Source: Pseudomonadales bacterium (GTDB taxonomy: Bacteria; Pseudomonadota; Gammaproteobacteria; Pseudomonadales; Pseudohongiellaceae). Taken from it: a stretch of DNA of 64,000 bases. Where the stretch lies: assembly GCA_012103535.1 (NCBI GenBank), contig WLWQ01000002.1:930001-994000 (forward strand). The letters run 5' to 3'. Both the position numbers and the translations under genes were made by a program. The notes beneath the pieces are model-generated. The model did not search any database. It saw only the letters and a list, made by a program, of their open reading frames with translations, and was not told the DNA's origin. Below, one piece after another: positions 53,563 to 63,207 of the stretch. The first letter of the stretch is position 1, and each line of letters opens with the position of its first letter.

Positions 53563-54270
53563 ATGAATAAACTCACAGGTCGATTGTTTGAGAACAGCTT
53601 TGTATTGTTATTGCTGGTTTTAATAGCTATTCCTGCAAGCGCTCAGCGCGGCACCGACCCCACGGTGTGGAACGATGCGATGGATCGCTTTGCCAACGAA
53701 GATCGAGCGAATCCTCCGCCACTGGACGCGATTGTGCTGACCGGCAGTTCGAGTATCGCTCGCTGGAATGATCAAGCGGCAAAGGCACTGGCACCACTAA
53801 CCGTAATTCCTCGAGGATTCGGTGGCAGTGTCATGAATGATGTACTGCATCATCTCGATACTGTTGCCCTGAAGTATCGACCCAGAGCAATTCTTATCTA
53901 CGAAGGTGACAATGACACGGCTTATGAGATTCCAGAAGCGGACATTGTTGGTGCTTTAAAGCAGATTGTTGCCAAAGTGCATGAGCAACTTCCCGAAACC
54001 CGTATTTACGTGATGGCGGTTAAACCTTCAGCCCTGAGAGTGGGTGTTTGGGAAAATGCACAGCACGTCAATGCCGCTTACCAGGATATCGCAAAGCATG
54101 ACCCCCTGGTTTACTACATTGATTCTGCCACTCCATTTCTAAAAGCTGATGGCTCAGTTATGACAGACATCTTTGTTGAAGATGGACTGCATTTAAATGA
54201 CATGGGCAATTTAATTTGGGGATCCATCATTCGTGCTGCATTAATGCCGCAGGAAGCTCGCTACGAATAA
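53563..54270 (+). CDS. Secreted SGNH/GDSL-type hydrolase
   Basis: 235 aa from ATG 53563 (AAGAAGG upstream). Signal peptide cleaved after ASA (27). The nucleophile block is IVLTGSSSIARWN, block III EGDNDTAYE gives the Asn, and the C-terminal DGLHLND supplies Asp and His. This is the atypical GSSS-type GDSL subgroup. A periplasmic ester or carbohydrate-acetyl hydrolase is likely. Confidence 0.85.
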   Translation: MNKLTGRLFENSFVLLLLVLIAIPASAQRGTDPTVWNDAMDRFANEDRANPPPLDAIVLTGSSSIARWNDQAAKALAPLTVIPRGFGGSVMNDVLHHLDTVALKYRPRAILIYEGDNDTAYEIPEADIVGALKQIVAKVHEQLPETRIYVMAVKPSALRVGVWENAQHVNAAYQDIAKHDPLVYYIDSATPFLKADGSVMTDIFVEDGLHLNDMGNLIWGSIIRAALMPQEARYE

Positions 54271-54294
54271 TTCATCCTTAATGATCTGGTAAGC

Positions 54295-54969
54295 ATGAAT
54301 ATTCTGGATCTTTTTCAAGCAATTCTTTTGCTGGGCGCACCCTTGGTTGCGCTCAGCTGGTTTCTTTTTACCTGGTTATTTAGCTCGGGTGAAATTGATC
54401 GGCAAGCTGATCATAAAGCGATTTCAAGCCGCTTAAAAAAAATGAAGAAGGTAGTTGCCGACAATGAAAACCAGAATGCCAATTACGTCTACGAAAAATG
54501 GTCGTGGTTTGGGACAGGTTTTTATGGTTTAGCAGGTCTCTGGACATTCGCCGTGATAGAGATATCGCAATTTTTTGGATTTATATTTAACTTTCCCGGA
54601 TTTGAAGCCCTCTTCGGCGATGGCATCATCAGTTTCCTGGTTGAGTTATTGATCAATCAATTTGGCAATGTCATTCAGGCCTTCGTCTGGTTTATGTATT
54701 GGCCGGCGGACTCGATAATCATTTGGGTGCTGATTGCTTACCTCGGTTATTGGGTTGGGGTTGAGTTGGCTAGAAGAAACGTGGATTTTCCAATAGGAAA
54801 CTGGACAAAGCACTTGGAAGAGTCAACTCCTGCTATCAAAAAGAATTTTTCTAAAGTAGTAGAGCAAGTTAAAGAGAAAGCACAAACAATTTCCGCAGAA
54901 TTCACCAAGCCAGCCAAACGTGATAAAGAAACAGCTCCGGAAAAAGACGAAAATACCAACTCTGGTTAA
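54295..54969 (+). CDS. Membrane protein of unknown function
   Basis: 224 aa with an N-terminal helix (8-30), a charged loop rich in Lys (ISSRLKKMKKVV) and about three further helices between 75 and 165. The Lys/Glu-rich C-terminal tail of ~50 residues (KKNFSKVVEQVKEKAQ) is probably a cytoplasmic amphipathic helix. No family recognised. It shares its stop tetranucleotide TTAA with the convergent enolase-superfamily gene. Confidence 0.75.
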   Translation: MNILDLFQAILLLGAPLVALSWFLFTWLFSSGEIDRQADHKAISSRLKKMKKVVADNENQNANYVYEKWSWFGTGFYGLAGLWTFAVIEISQFFGFIFNFPGFEALFGDGIISFLVELLINQFGNVIQAFVWFMYWPADSIIIWVLIAYLGYWVGVELARRNVDFPIGNWTKHLEESTPAIKKNFSKVVEQVKEKAQTISAEFTKPAKRDKETAPEKDENTNSG

Positions 54970-56180
54970 GAGCTATCTGTAATTAACTCTCTATTGATAT
55001 TAACTCCGAGACCCGGACCCTGGGGCATAGCCATAAAACCTTCGGCATCAACTTCTGGTGCATTTTCAAAGATGGCGAAGCCATTGGTATAAGGAGAGAT
55101 AGGTGGATCATTCATGATTTCCACCCAGGGACAATGAGGCCATGTCCCTATCATGTGAAGCTGAGCAATCGTCCCTAGTTGTCCTCCACCATGATGAGGG
55201 ATTACTTGTTTATGATGGGCTAATCCCAGTGCCGCAACCGTTCTTAATCCCTGTACGCCTTCTGTTACAAGAATTTCAGGCTGCAATATGTCGTATAGTT
55301 TGCGCTTAATGATGTCCACAAATTCCTGAATACCCTGATTGTTCTCTCCACCTGCAAGGGAAATGTCAGTTTGCCGATTAAGTTCCGCCAGGCCTTCATA
55401 ATCGTAGCGGCGAAGCGGTTCTTCCAACCAATAAACATCCATTTCGTTTAACGCCCGTGCAGTATCCAGTGCGCGTTTATAATCCCATTGAATGCCGGGT
55501 TGCCATATCCCGCTCGACTGCGCCTGATTAGCATCAGTCATGATTTCAAAATCATCACCTACTGCATTTCTTACTAGTTCGATCGTGCGAATGTCTTCTT
55601 TTTGCTCAAGATGATGCAGGCGTATTTTCATGCCCTGCCATCCTTCTTCTTTAAGGCGAACAGCCGTCTCTGCTCTTTCTTCTGGTGTAGAGAGCTGAAT
55701 CATGCTGGCGTAAGCAGCGACTTTTTCTTTTTGTGCGCCCCAAAGTTTGTAAAGGGGTTGCCCCGCCACCTTGCCGACAATATCCCACATGGCAATTTCC
55801 ATACAGGCGACATCACGCCAGTTACTGGCTGCGCCATTGGTATACCGCATCTGATGACTTAAAGATTCATTGTCGAAAGGATCCTGACCAACTAGTAGTT
55901 GTTTCATGCGATTGATACCAGAAACATTCATGCCAGGAGCGATACCGCTAATGCCCTGATCTGTGAATATTTCAGTTACAGTTCCACCGCCGATACGTCG
56001 CATGTAAGCTCTGCCTGGAGCCCAGGCTGATTCCATCATCCCAGTTTCGCCGAGGGTACGCATTCGATGGACTTTTATATCGGTAATGCGCGGCCGTTGG
56101 TTCTGAGCTAAGGCGAGTGCAGGAAACATTATTGGCGCAAAACCAAGACCTGTATTGGTAAGAAATTTACGGCGTTTCAT
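54966..56180 (-). CDS. Enolase-superfamily (mandelate racemase-like) protein with Tat-type signal
   Basis: 404 aa from ATG 56180. The leader KRRKFLTNTGLGFAP carries a twin-Arg motif and ends near ALAQ. The barrel keeps the metal ligands of the MR/MLE subgroup: Asp in MTDANQAQ, Glu in YWLEEPLRR, and Glu in SLAGGENNQG. The base is probably Lys in GMKIRLHH, with His in QVIPHHGGGQ. It would abstract a proton alpha to a carboxylate (acid sugar dehydratase/racemase). It ends a minus-strand operon with pmbA-tldD-S9. Confidence 0.85.
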   Translation of the reverse strand: MKRRKFLTNTGLGFAPIMFPALALAQNQRPRITDIKVHRMRTLGETGMMESAWAPGRAYMRRIGGGTVTEIFTDQGISGIAPGMNVSGINRMKQLLVGQDPFDNESLSHQMRYTNGAASNWRDVACMEIAMWDIVGKVAGQPLYKLWGAQKEKVAAYASMIQLSTPEERAETAVRLKEEGWQGMKIRLHHLEQKEDIRTIELVRNAVGDDFEIMTDANQAQSSGIWQPGIQWDYKRALDTARALNEMDVYWLEEPLRRYDYEGLAELNRQTDISLAGGENNQGIQEFVDIIKRKLYDILQPEILVTEGVQGLRTVAALGLAHHKQVIPHHGGGQLGTIAQLHMIGTWPHCPWVEIMNDPPISPYTNGFAIFENAPEVDAEGFMAMPQGPGLGVNINRELITDSS

Positions 56181-56209
56181 AATTGGAAATTCCAAAGTTT
56201 GCAGATTGA

Positions 56210-57559
56210 CTAGATCGCGTCACTCACACTAGAAAGATTAAATCCATTGACCTTTAAAGCCGGCACTACGATTGGCGTGCTCACGGAACTGTTTTCTGAA
56301 GCGGCAACTCGTACTGAAGGTCCGAGCATTTCTACATTTTGCAGCATAGATACAAGCGATTGATTGAATCGAAAGTTCGTTACCGGCCTGGTAATTCTTC
56401 CGTTTTCTATTAGAAAAGTTCCATCCCGGGTTAGTCCTGTGTAGGACACGATTCTGGGATTGAGGCCGCGGATATACCAGAATCGCGTGAGTAAGACCCC
56501 TCGTTCCGTGGAAGCGATCATTTCTTCAACACTGGAATCGCCGCCCTGCATGATAAAGTTTGATGGTCCTGCTATTGCTTCCTGGTTTTGTTGATCAGCC
56601 CAATATCTTGAGCGCGATAGATTTTCCAGTTTGCCGGCATTGACCCAGACTTTGGGATTGACTGGCAAACCGCTGTTAGTAAATGGCGCAGTCTCTGCAT
56701 CGGGATAGCTCGGATCGCTGTACAGGGTTACTTTTTCATCAAACAGAATTTCACCGATACGATTGCCGCCAGCAGGATTGGAAAAATAAGAACGGCCTTC
56801 ATCAGCTGTACGTTGATTAAAAGCGTTCATCATGCGAAACATGAGCATGCCCACAGCCGTGGGTTCCAGAATTGCTGTGTATTCTCCTGGCTCTAGTGCG
56901 GTCTTGTTCCAATCCCGGCACTTTCTTACAGCATCGTTAGCGACTCGCAGAGTCTCGATATTGTTCCAGTCGTTGCCTTCATCTCCTGCCCAGCCTGATT
57001 GAAGACCATCTGGCGAACGGGAAGTAAGAGTGTAGGCGACGCCAGTACTGGAATGACTGCCAAACAGTCCATTGGAAGTTGCAACTGCCGAAGTGCCTGC
57101 TCTTACATCCATATAGGAAGCAGCGATCTGATCGGCGGTCGCCGCCTGCTGAATGGCGATTGCTGCCGCCTCTGCTCTGGTTTGCGGCTCTAAGCTACCG
57201 GTAGACTCATAATAAGCAGAAACACTACTAAAATTTTGTGGACCCAGTTCTTCAATGTACTCAGGGTTGTCAGGCGCCAAACGCGCCATTTCTTCAGAGC
57301 GTCTCACCGCCAGTTCCAATTCATCGTCATCAAATCGATTGGTATTTACAGAGGCAATCTTGTTGCCAAAAATACTGGTAATGGTAATAGCAGTATTATC
57401 TCTGCCACCGGCACTGGTAATTCGATTGGTAGCTACGCGAGTATATCCGCGCCAACCTGAATTGATATTCACCCGGCAATGATCGGCCACGGACATTCTC
57501 AGAATGCGGTCGCTGATTGCACGAAGATCGTTTGTTGATAATCCTTTTTCTTCTGCCAT
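56210..57559 (-). CDS. pmbA: PmbA/TldE-type partner of the TldD protease
   Basis: 449 aa. It has the TldD/PmbA fold (N-terminal domain 1-180, the characteristic ALEPGEYTAILEPTAVGMLM near 240) but no HExxxH, as in PmbA/TldE, the non-catalytic subunit. The pair degrades unfolded peptides and processes RiPPs and CcdA in E. coli. There is no signal peptide, in contrast to the adjacent TldD (8-bp gap, translationally coupled). Confidence 0.87.
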   Translation of the reverse strand: MAEEKGLSTNDLRAISDRILRMSVADHCRVNINSGWRGYTRVATNRITSAGGRDNTAITITSIFGNKIASVNTNRFDDDELELAVRRSEEMARLAPDNPEYIEELGPQNFSSVSAYYESTGSLEPQTRAEAAAIAIQQAATADQIAASYMDVRAGTSAVATSNGLFGSHSSTGVAYTLTSRSPDGLQSGWAGDEGNDWNNIETLRVANDAVRKCRDWNKTALEPGEYTAILEPTAVGMLMFRMMNAFNQRTADEGRSYFSNPAGGNRIGEILFDEKVTLYSDPSYPDAETAPFTNSGLPVNPKVWVNAGKLENLSRSRYWADQQNQEAIAGPSNFIMQGGDSSVEEMIASTERGVLLTRFWYIRGLNPRIVSYTGLTRDGTFLIENGRITRPVTNFRFNQSLVSMLQNVEMLGPSVRVAASENSSVSTPIVVPALKVNGFNLSSVSDAI

Positions 57560-57567
57560 TACTCTGG

Positions 57568-59214
57568 TTACGCCGTGTTAATAATATCGATGTCGCGGAA
57601 CAACGAAATTGGGCAGCCATGTGATACCGCGTTAACTTGAATGGGTTGTCCTTTTGCATCACCAAAGGAGGCGCCGAGAAAATAAGTACTGTCGCCGCCG
57701 ATAACATCCAGAGCATTCCAGAACTCGGGGGTTCTGCCCACATAGGCTACATCACGCAGCATTTGATACTTTCTGCCGTTTCTAATTTCCCAAAAAACCT
57801 GTCCGGCGAATTGAATGTTATAGCGTTGCTGATCGATGGAATAAGAACCACGTCCTTCGACCATGATGCCTCGTTCGGTGGCAGCGATAACATCGTCTTC
57901 GCTCAGATTTTCCTCTCCTGGCATTAAGCTGACATTGGGCATACGTTGAAAGGGCATGCTTTCCCAATTTTGACCGTAGGCACAGCCATGGCTGCGGGTA
58001 ACACCGGTTAAGTCTTCGATCCAGGCTGCCTGTTCACGCGTTGTTTGATAATCCACGAAGATGCCATCTTCGATTATTGGCCAGGATTCGGCTGGGACAC
58101 CTTCATCATCCCAGCCAATGGTTGCACAACCTCCAGCTTCGGTTCTGTTGCCAACGAATTGCATGAATTCCGGTCCAAGTTGTAAATTCCCCAACACTTC
58201 TTCCGGCGGATGCATGAAAGAAGTTCCTGCATAATTCGCTTCATAACCATAGGCTCGGTCGAGTTCTGTTGGATGACCTATGGATTCGTGAATGGTTAAC
58301 CAGAGATTCGAAGGGTGTAGTATGAGATCCCACTTACCCGGTTCAACCGCGACAGCATTCAATTTCATGGCAGCTTCTTCGGCCCATTTGGGCGCATTGC
58401 CCACAAGGTCGAGGCCTAATATGTATTCGTAACCCCGACCCGCTGGCTCAACCACGGCAGACCTCGATTGAAAGTCTGTGCCATCGTCAGAAATGGCTGT
58501 GATACTCATCGAAGGATTTATTCGAAACAGTGTTTGATTAATTAAGGAGCCTTCGGAAGTCGCAACTAAGCGCTCTTCTTTAACCGACAAGACAGAACTG
58601 GAGACGAAGCGAATATTGTTTTCTCTCAATGCTTCAGCGTTGGCGTTTAACAGCAGCGCTGCTTTCTCTTCCAGAGACACCGTAAACGGATCGATGCTGT
58701 GTGGGGTTACCCAGTTTTCATCAGGATAAACATCCACTGGCGCAAGAATCGTTTCTGTAGGTGCAACTGAATTATTAGCACTAGCGATTGCTACAGCTTC
58801 TCTTGCCATATTGGCAATTGATTCACGATCGAGATCGCGGGTAGCAGAAAAGCCCCAACTACCACCGACCAGGGCTCTCACATTTATGCCAAATGAATCG
58901 GTGTTTTGTACCTGAGTAATAGTCTGTTCGCGCGTACCGATGGCCTCGAACTGCGTGCGAATGACTCTGCCGTCGGCATAGTCGGCACCGGCCGCCATGG
59001 CGGAGTCTATAGCATGCAGTAATAGTTCTCGTTCGGTAGAAGTAAGGCTTTGGGCAGCTACTGGTTTCGCATTGGTAAGCAATAAGCCAGCTGCTGATCC
59101 TGCGCCGGCAATTTTCAGAAAATCACGCCGGGAAAATTGCCTTGGCAGAGCGGCAGGTCGTCCGTCGGCTGTCAGTGAAGCTAAATGATTGATCGGTAGT
59201 GGAAGTTTGCGCAC
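57568..59214 (-). CDS. tldD: TldD-type metalloprotease with twin-arginine signal
   Basis: 548 aa, longer than cytosolic TldD (about 480), because of an N-terminal Tat signal FSRRDFLKIAGAG (RR at 29-30) with a long 27-residue n-region. The metal site is HESIGH (H309, E310, H314), and Cys residues later in the chain (SHGCAYG, SHGCPIS) supply the third-ligand role seen in TldD. GTG start, 5 bp after the S9 gene. Export by Tat would place this protease in the periplasm, unlike E. coli TldD. Confidence 0.88.
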   Translation of the reverse strand: MRKLPLPINHLASLTADGRPAALPRQFSRRDFLKIAGAGSAAGLLLTNAKPVAAQSLTSTERELLLHAIDSAMAAGADYADGRVIRTQFEAIGTREQTITQVQNTDSFGINVRALVGGSWGFSATRDLDRESIANMAREAVAIASANNSVAPTETILAPVDVYPDENWVTPHSIDPFTVSLEEKAALLLNANAEALRENNIRFVSSSVLSVKEERLVATSEGSLINQTLFRINPSMSITAISDDGTDFQSRSAVVEPAGRGYEYILGLDLVGNAPKWAEEAAMKLNAVAVEPGKWDLILHPSNLWLTIHESIGHPTELDRAYGYEANYAGTSFMHPPEEVLGNLQLGPEFMQFVGNRTEAGGCATIGWDDEGVPAESWPIIEDGIFVDYQTTREQAAWIEDLTGVTRSHGCAYGQNWESMPFQRMPNVSLMPGEENLSEDDVIAATERGIMVEGRGSYSIDQQRYNIQFAGQVFWEIRNGRKYQMLRDVAYVGRTPEFWNALDVIGGDSTYFLGASFGDAKGQPIQVNAVSHGCPISLFRDIDIINTA

Positions 59215-59219
59215 AGTAT

Positions 59220-61661
59220 TTACTTCTTCAATGTCTCTTCAACCAATTTATAAATTCGTCGGTACTCGTCGAGCCAGCTACTGGGTTCTCGGAATCCATG
59301 GGGTTCAATCGGATATACAGCCAATTCCCAGTTTTCTTTTTTCAATTCAATTAATCGTTGTGCCAGGCGCACAGAATCCTGAAAGAACACGTTATCGTCT
59401 AACATACCATGAGCGATAAGCAGAGGCTTCTCTAATCCTTCTGCGAATTCGATGGGAGAGCTGCGTTCATAGGCGGCAGGATCAAGTTCTGGGATATTGA
59501 GAATATTCGAGGTATAGCCATGATTGTAATGCGCCCAATCAGTCACTGGTCTTAAGGCAGCACCACAGGCAAACAAATCAGGATGTTGAAACAGAGCCAT
59601 TAAAGTAAGAAAGCCCCCATAAGAACCGCCGTAGGTGCAGACTCTATTCCGCCCGACATTTTTGTTTTGCACCAGCCAGTCAATTCCGTCGGCGAGGTCT
59701 TCCACTTCTGGCGTGCCCATACGTTGATAAATATCGGTGCGCCAATCTCTCCCATAACCAAGGGAAGCTCGATAATCCATGTCCAACACTACATAACCCT
59801 GCTGAACGAGAAAACTATGAAACATGAATTCTCGAAAATACCCTGACCAGCCCTGATGAGCGTTCTGCAAATAGCCGGCACCGTGAATAAAGATTACCGC
59901 TGGACGGTTGGATTCATTGTTGTCGGGTGTGTAAACCCGAGAATGGATGGGATCATCAACATGGGAAGAGGGTACTTCAATGTATTCCGGCTCGGCCCAG
60001 GCAATGTTGTTGAATTCATCGCTTATGGTATCGGTTTTCTGTGTAACTGCGGAATAAGGTCTCGTTCTGGTTGTGAAAATTTCCGGTGGCTTGGTTGCTT
60101 CGCTATGAATGATTAATAATTTTTCTTCGTCTGGTGATAAGCGATAGTTATTCATGCCACCAAGATCGGTAATCTGTTCGATTTCACTGTTATCTAAATT
60201 GACTCGATAAATCTCATAGACCGTGGGGTGCTCGAGGTTTCCTCTAAAATAAATTTGCTCTCCGTCGCGAGTTAGGCTGGGTTCACGAATTTCAAATTTT
60301 CCGCTGGTTATTTGCTGCGAGGAATTGCCGTCAAAGAGATTAATATGCCCGTAGCCATCCTGTTCACTAAGAAAGAAGAATGATTCACCGTCTGGCAGCC
60401 ACTCGGCAGCGATAAACTGACGATTAATCCAGGCTGGATCATGATTATGATGGACGAGTTGTAGATGATTATTCGCCAGATCAATTGGAGTCGTTAGATC
60501 GGCAATAGAATCGTTGCTTGATTCATCTTCGCCTTCTTCATTTTCTTCAATCTCGGTAAAACTTAGGCCATCGGTATCCAGGCTCAATAACCAGCGGTCT
60601 TTATTATCTCGGCTTATGGCTTGAAACAGCACATTATTGCCATCGTCGCTCCAGAGCAGATTTAAATAATACAATTCCCGTGTATCTGCCTCATCTTCCG
60701 ATTCCGGGTAGTCATTGCCCAGTTGATCTTGTAATGGATTGTCTTTAATAGTGGGCAGACTGCTCAAATCAATTTCAGCAATTCGATGTTGAGCGAGATC
60801 TAACAGGTACAAGTGCTGGTGGGCGAAATCTGTAGTGCCGACTCTTGAGCGTACTTCTCTATTTTCTACGTAGCCGGAAGCCGTCACATAATTCGGCATA
60901 CTTCCTACTCTGCCAGGAGTGCGTTCAGTTTTGTCTCGAGTAGCAAGCAGTAACCAGTTTTCATTCGGTGACAAAGCGGCTTCCATTAGTTCATTGTCTG
61001 CTCCCAGGTAGTAGGGAAGACCGATGCGAGAGTTGTCTAGTTGTTGATTTTCGTTCTCAAATTCTTCTTCTAGTTCTTCTCGTTCTTCCTGCAACTGAAT
61101 AATGTCGAATAACCTGAGTTGCTGGTCGTCAAGATAGTTGCCGTCTTCGTCTTCCGGTGGATTTTCAAAGCGTAAATCCGCGGCTCGTGATTCCAGGCCT
61201 GTTTCGAGGTCTCTTACCAGAATCACTTCTTCCCGGTTGAAGATGACTTTGTCATTGCCGGCAGCAAAGACGGGAGAAGATTCAGTTGCAGCGGTACGGG
61301 TAAGTTGGGTGATCTCACCGTTTCGCAAGTTTTTAACGTAAATATCTCCTTCCCGAGCGTAGGCTTTCAAGCGACCATTGGGGGAGACTATGTCTCCATC
61401 TATATCGATCTCAGGAAAGTCTTCCGGAAAGACTTGCTCGGTGTTTTCACCGTCCAGTGACACTCGAAATAGATCGGTTTGCTCCATACTTAATCTTTTT
61501 CGGCGGTAATAGATCGAATCGCTGGCATCGGACCAGTAAGGCTGCTGCGGCTGTCTGCCCAGCCAGTCGGGATGAGCCATAGCCTGTTCCAGGGTTATAG
61601 ATTGAGCAGTGATTTGAGTCGAACACAGCAGTATGGCTGAGGATAAGATTAGTTTTTTCAT
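59220..61661 (-). CDS. Secreted S9-family prolyl oligopeptidase/DPP-IV-like peptidase
   Basis: 813 aa from ATG 61661 (GGAA upstream; a TTG four codons earlier is unlikely). A signal peptide ends near TQITAQ (about 21). The large N-terminal beta-propeller (40-560) repeats S/TPNG-type blades (SPNGRLKAYAREGDIYV and similar). The catalytic alpha/beta domain at the C-terminus contains GGSYGGFLTLMAL, HGMLDDNV and EPHGF with the Ser-Asp-His triad. A periplasmic aminopeptidase or dipeptidyl peptidase is likely. Confidence 0.9.
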   Translation of the reverse strand: MKKLILSSAILLCSTQITAQSITLEQAMAHPDWLGRQPQQPYWSDASDSIYYRRKRLSMEQTDLFRVSLDGENTEQVFPEDFPEIDIDGDIVSPNGRLKAYAREGDIYVKNLRNGEITQLTRTAATESSPVFAAGNDKVIFNREEVILVRDLETGLESRAADLRFENPPEDEDGNYLDDQQLRLFDIIQLQEEREELEEEFENENQQLDNSRIGLPYYLGADNELMEAALSPNENWLLLATRDKTERTPGRVGSMPNYVTASGYVENREVRSRVGTTDFAHQHLYLLDLAQHRIAEIDLSSLPTIKDNPLQDQLGNDYPESEDEADTRELYYLNLLWSDDGNNVLFQAISRDNKDRWLLSLDTDGLSFTEIEENEEGEDESSNDSIADLTTPIDLANNHLQLVHHNHDPAWINRQFIAAEWLPDGESFFFLSEQDGYGHINLFDGNSSQQITSGKFEIREPSLTRDGEQIYFRGNLEHPTVYEIYRVNLDNSEIEQITDLGGMNNYRLSPDEEKLLIIHSEATKPPEIFTTRTRPYSAVTQKTDTISDEFNNIAWAEPEYIEVPSSHVDDPIHSRVYTPDNNESNRPAVIFIHGAGYLQNAHQGWSGYFREFMFHSFLVQQGYVVLDMDYRASLGYGRDWRTDIYQRMGTPEVEDLADGIDWLVQNKNVGRNRVCTYGGSYGGFLTLMALFQHPDLFACGAALRPVTDWAHYNHGYTSNILNIPELDPAAYERSSPIEFAEGLEKPLLIAHGMLDDNVFFQDSVRLAQRLIELKKENWELAVYPIEPHGFREPSSWLDEYRRIYKLVEETLKK

Positions 61662-61674
61662 GGTTGATTCCAAG

Positions 61675-62310
61675 CTAACTGGTACTTAAAGCGGATGTCG
61701 GAGAGATTTCTTGCTTAACACGTGTACGTCGAATCCAGTATTCTGCAAATCCGCTGTGCAATATGAACGCAATAGTGAAGGAAACTATCGAGTACAACTC
61801 GGCCTCTGCGCGAGTTGGATCTCCGATAATAATTAAGATGGGTACAAAAATAAGTCTCATGGTTGCAATGGATAATCCAATGGCGAAGGCCCGCATCATC
61901 CATTCACGATGAGCATCGAATTGTTTCACTCTGGCAGATAAAAATCCCTTTGCAGTGGAGAAAAGAAAGAGGCAGCCAAAAAATCCAGTGACTATTTGTT
62001 CGGGTAATCCAGAGTAGGGGATGATCACCCCTAAAAACAATGCACCGGCTCCCGCTACCATAGCGATCGATGCTAACAGTCGACCAGCCCAGCGGTGATA
62101 AGCGCGATTTCTATTGCGAATAGATTTTGAAAACTGCAGCGGTGCCAATGCTAGATAAATAGCGCCAGGTATCACATGTGACCTGGTAATAATGGGGTAT
62201 TCTTCGAAGCCTTCGTTGGCCCCACCGGAAAAAAGAAAGAAAATTGAGCCACCTACACCGGCGATGGCCAAAAAACCAACTACAAAACTTAAAACAGTTT
62301 CCGCTTTCAT
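61675..62310 (-). CDS. DUF2306 membrane protein
   Basis: 211 aa with about six transmembrane helices. The conserved DUF2306 segments are ITRSHVIPGAIYLALAPLQF, NRAYHRWAGRL and DAHREWMMRAF (His-Arg clusters at membrane borders). No function assigned. Thirteen bp upstream of the S9 peptidase, so part of the same operon. Confidence 0.85.
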   Translation of the reverse strand: MKAETVLSFVVGFLAIAGVGGSIFFLFSGGANEGFEEYPIITRSHVIPGAIYLALAPLQFSKSIRNRNRAYHRWAGRLLASIAMVAGAGALFLGVIIPYSGLPEQIVTGFFGCLFLFSTAKGFLSARVKQFDAHREWMMRAFAIGLSIATMRLIFVPILIIIGDPTRAEAELYSIVSFTIAFILHSGFAEYWIRRTRVKQEISPTSALSTS

Positions 62311-62316
62311 TCGAAC

Positions 62317-63117
62317 CTAATACTCGTCATATCCTTCGGTAAGCTCTACATATACACCAGAAGGATCTGTGAAATATGCGATGTTCAGTCCTATGGCTGG
62401 AATTTCCCGATAAGGTACATCGAATACAATGCCTTTTGCCTCCAGTTGGCGACAGAATTCCTCCAGATTATCGATTTCGAAACCGATATGATCAATAGCT
62501 GTACCTTGAGTTGCTTGCCTGCCACTGTTGTTGGCACCGAAGCTCATATTCATGCCGGGAACGTTTGTGGTTGTTTGGATTCGTCCTCTGGATCGAATCT
62601 CCAGGTCGAACATTTCCACATACCATTGCAGAATTTCTTCTGGATTATCTAAAAACCAATGAACATGATATCCCGTAATCTCGAGATGTAGTCCTTTGTC
62701 TTCCTGCATCTCAACCGCGATATTGTCCGGTAAGATTACATAGGCATTGAGTTGCCCTTCGGACCCGAAGAATATACTGCCTACTTCAAGACCATCTGCG
62801 CGCCATTTGTCTAAAAATTTATCCATATTGCGCACTTTAAAACCGAAATGATGCATGACCGTGTCGCGGGAACCCATCGACGGTGCCTGATCCGTTAATG
62901 CCACCATCATGTTGGGTAGCTTGGCTACAGTGAGCGGGCCTCTTTCCACAATCGTGCCGTTGAAGTGTTCAACCCAGATGCGTTTATGTTCTTCGATGTC
63001 AGAAACATTAAGGTGGACATGACCGAAAGTAACGCCATTATCATCCGGCGAGGCCAGTTGTGCGTATAGAGTTGGCGAGAGAAGGCATAGCAGTATTATT
63101 AGATTTATTTTTTTCAC
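62317..63117 (-). CDS. Secreted two-domain VOC-family protein
   Basis: 266 aa. A short Sec signal ends near TLYAQ (19). Two VOC modules follow: GHVHLNVSDIEEHKRIWVEHF, given in part, up to AVEMQE, and YHVHWFLDNPEEILQWYVEMF, given in part, up to VYVELTEG. Metal-ligand His and Glu positions are visible in both. Dioxygenase, isomerase or resistance roles all occur in this fold. Exported VOC proteins are uncommon. Six bp upstream of the DUF2306 gene. Confidence 0.83.
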   Translation of the reverse strand: MKKINLIILLCLLSPTLYAQLASPDDNGVTFGHVHLNVSDIEEHKRIWVEHFNGTIVERGPLTVAKLPNMMVALTDQAPSMGSRDTVMHHFGFKVRNMDKFLDKWRADGLEVGSIFFGSEGQLNAYVILPDNIAVEMQEDKGLHLEITGYHVHWFLDNPEEILQWYVEMFDLEIRSRGRIQTTTNVPGMNMSFGANNSGRQATQGTAIDHIGFEIDNLEEFCRQLEAKGIVFDVPYREIPAIGLNIAYFTDPSGVYVELTEGYDEY

Positions 63118-63207
63118 TTTATGCTCCTGTATCTACTTGGAGATTAGGATAAAGACTCTGTTTGGCTGCGTCTAGCAAAGCGGAATCTTTGCTGTAAAAA
63201 AAGGGCT

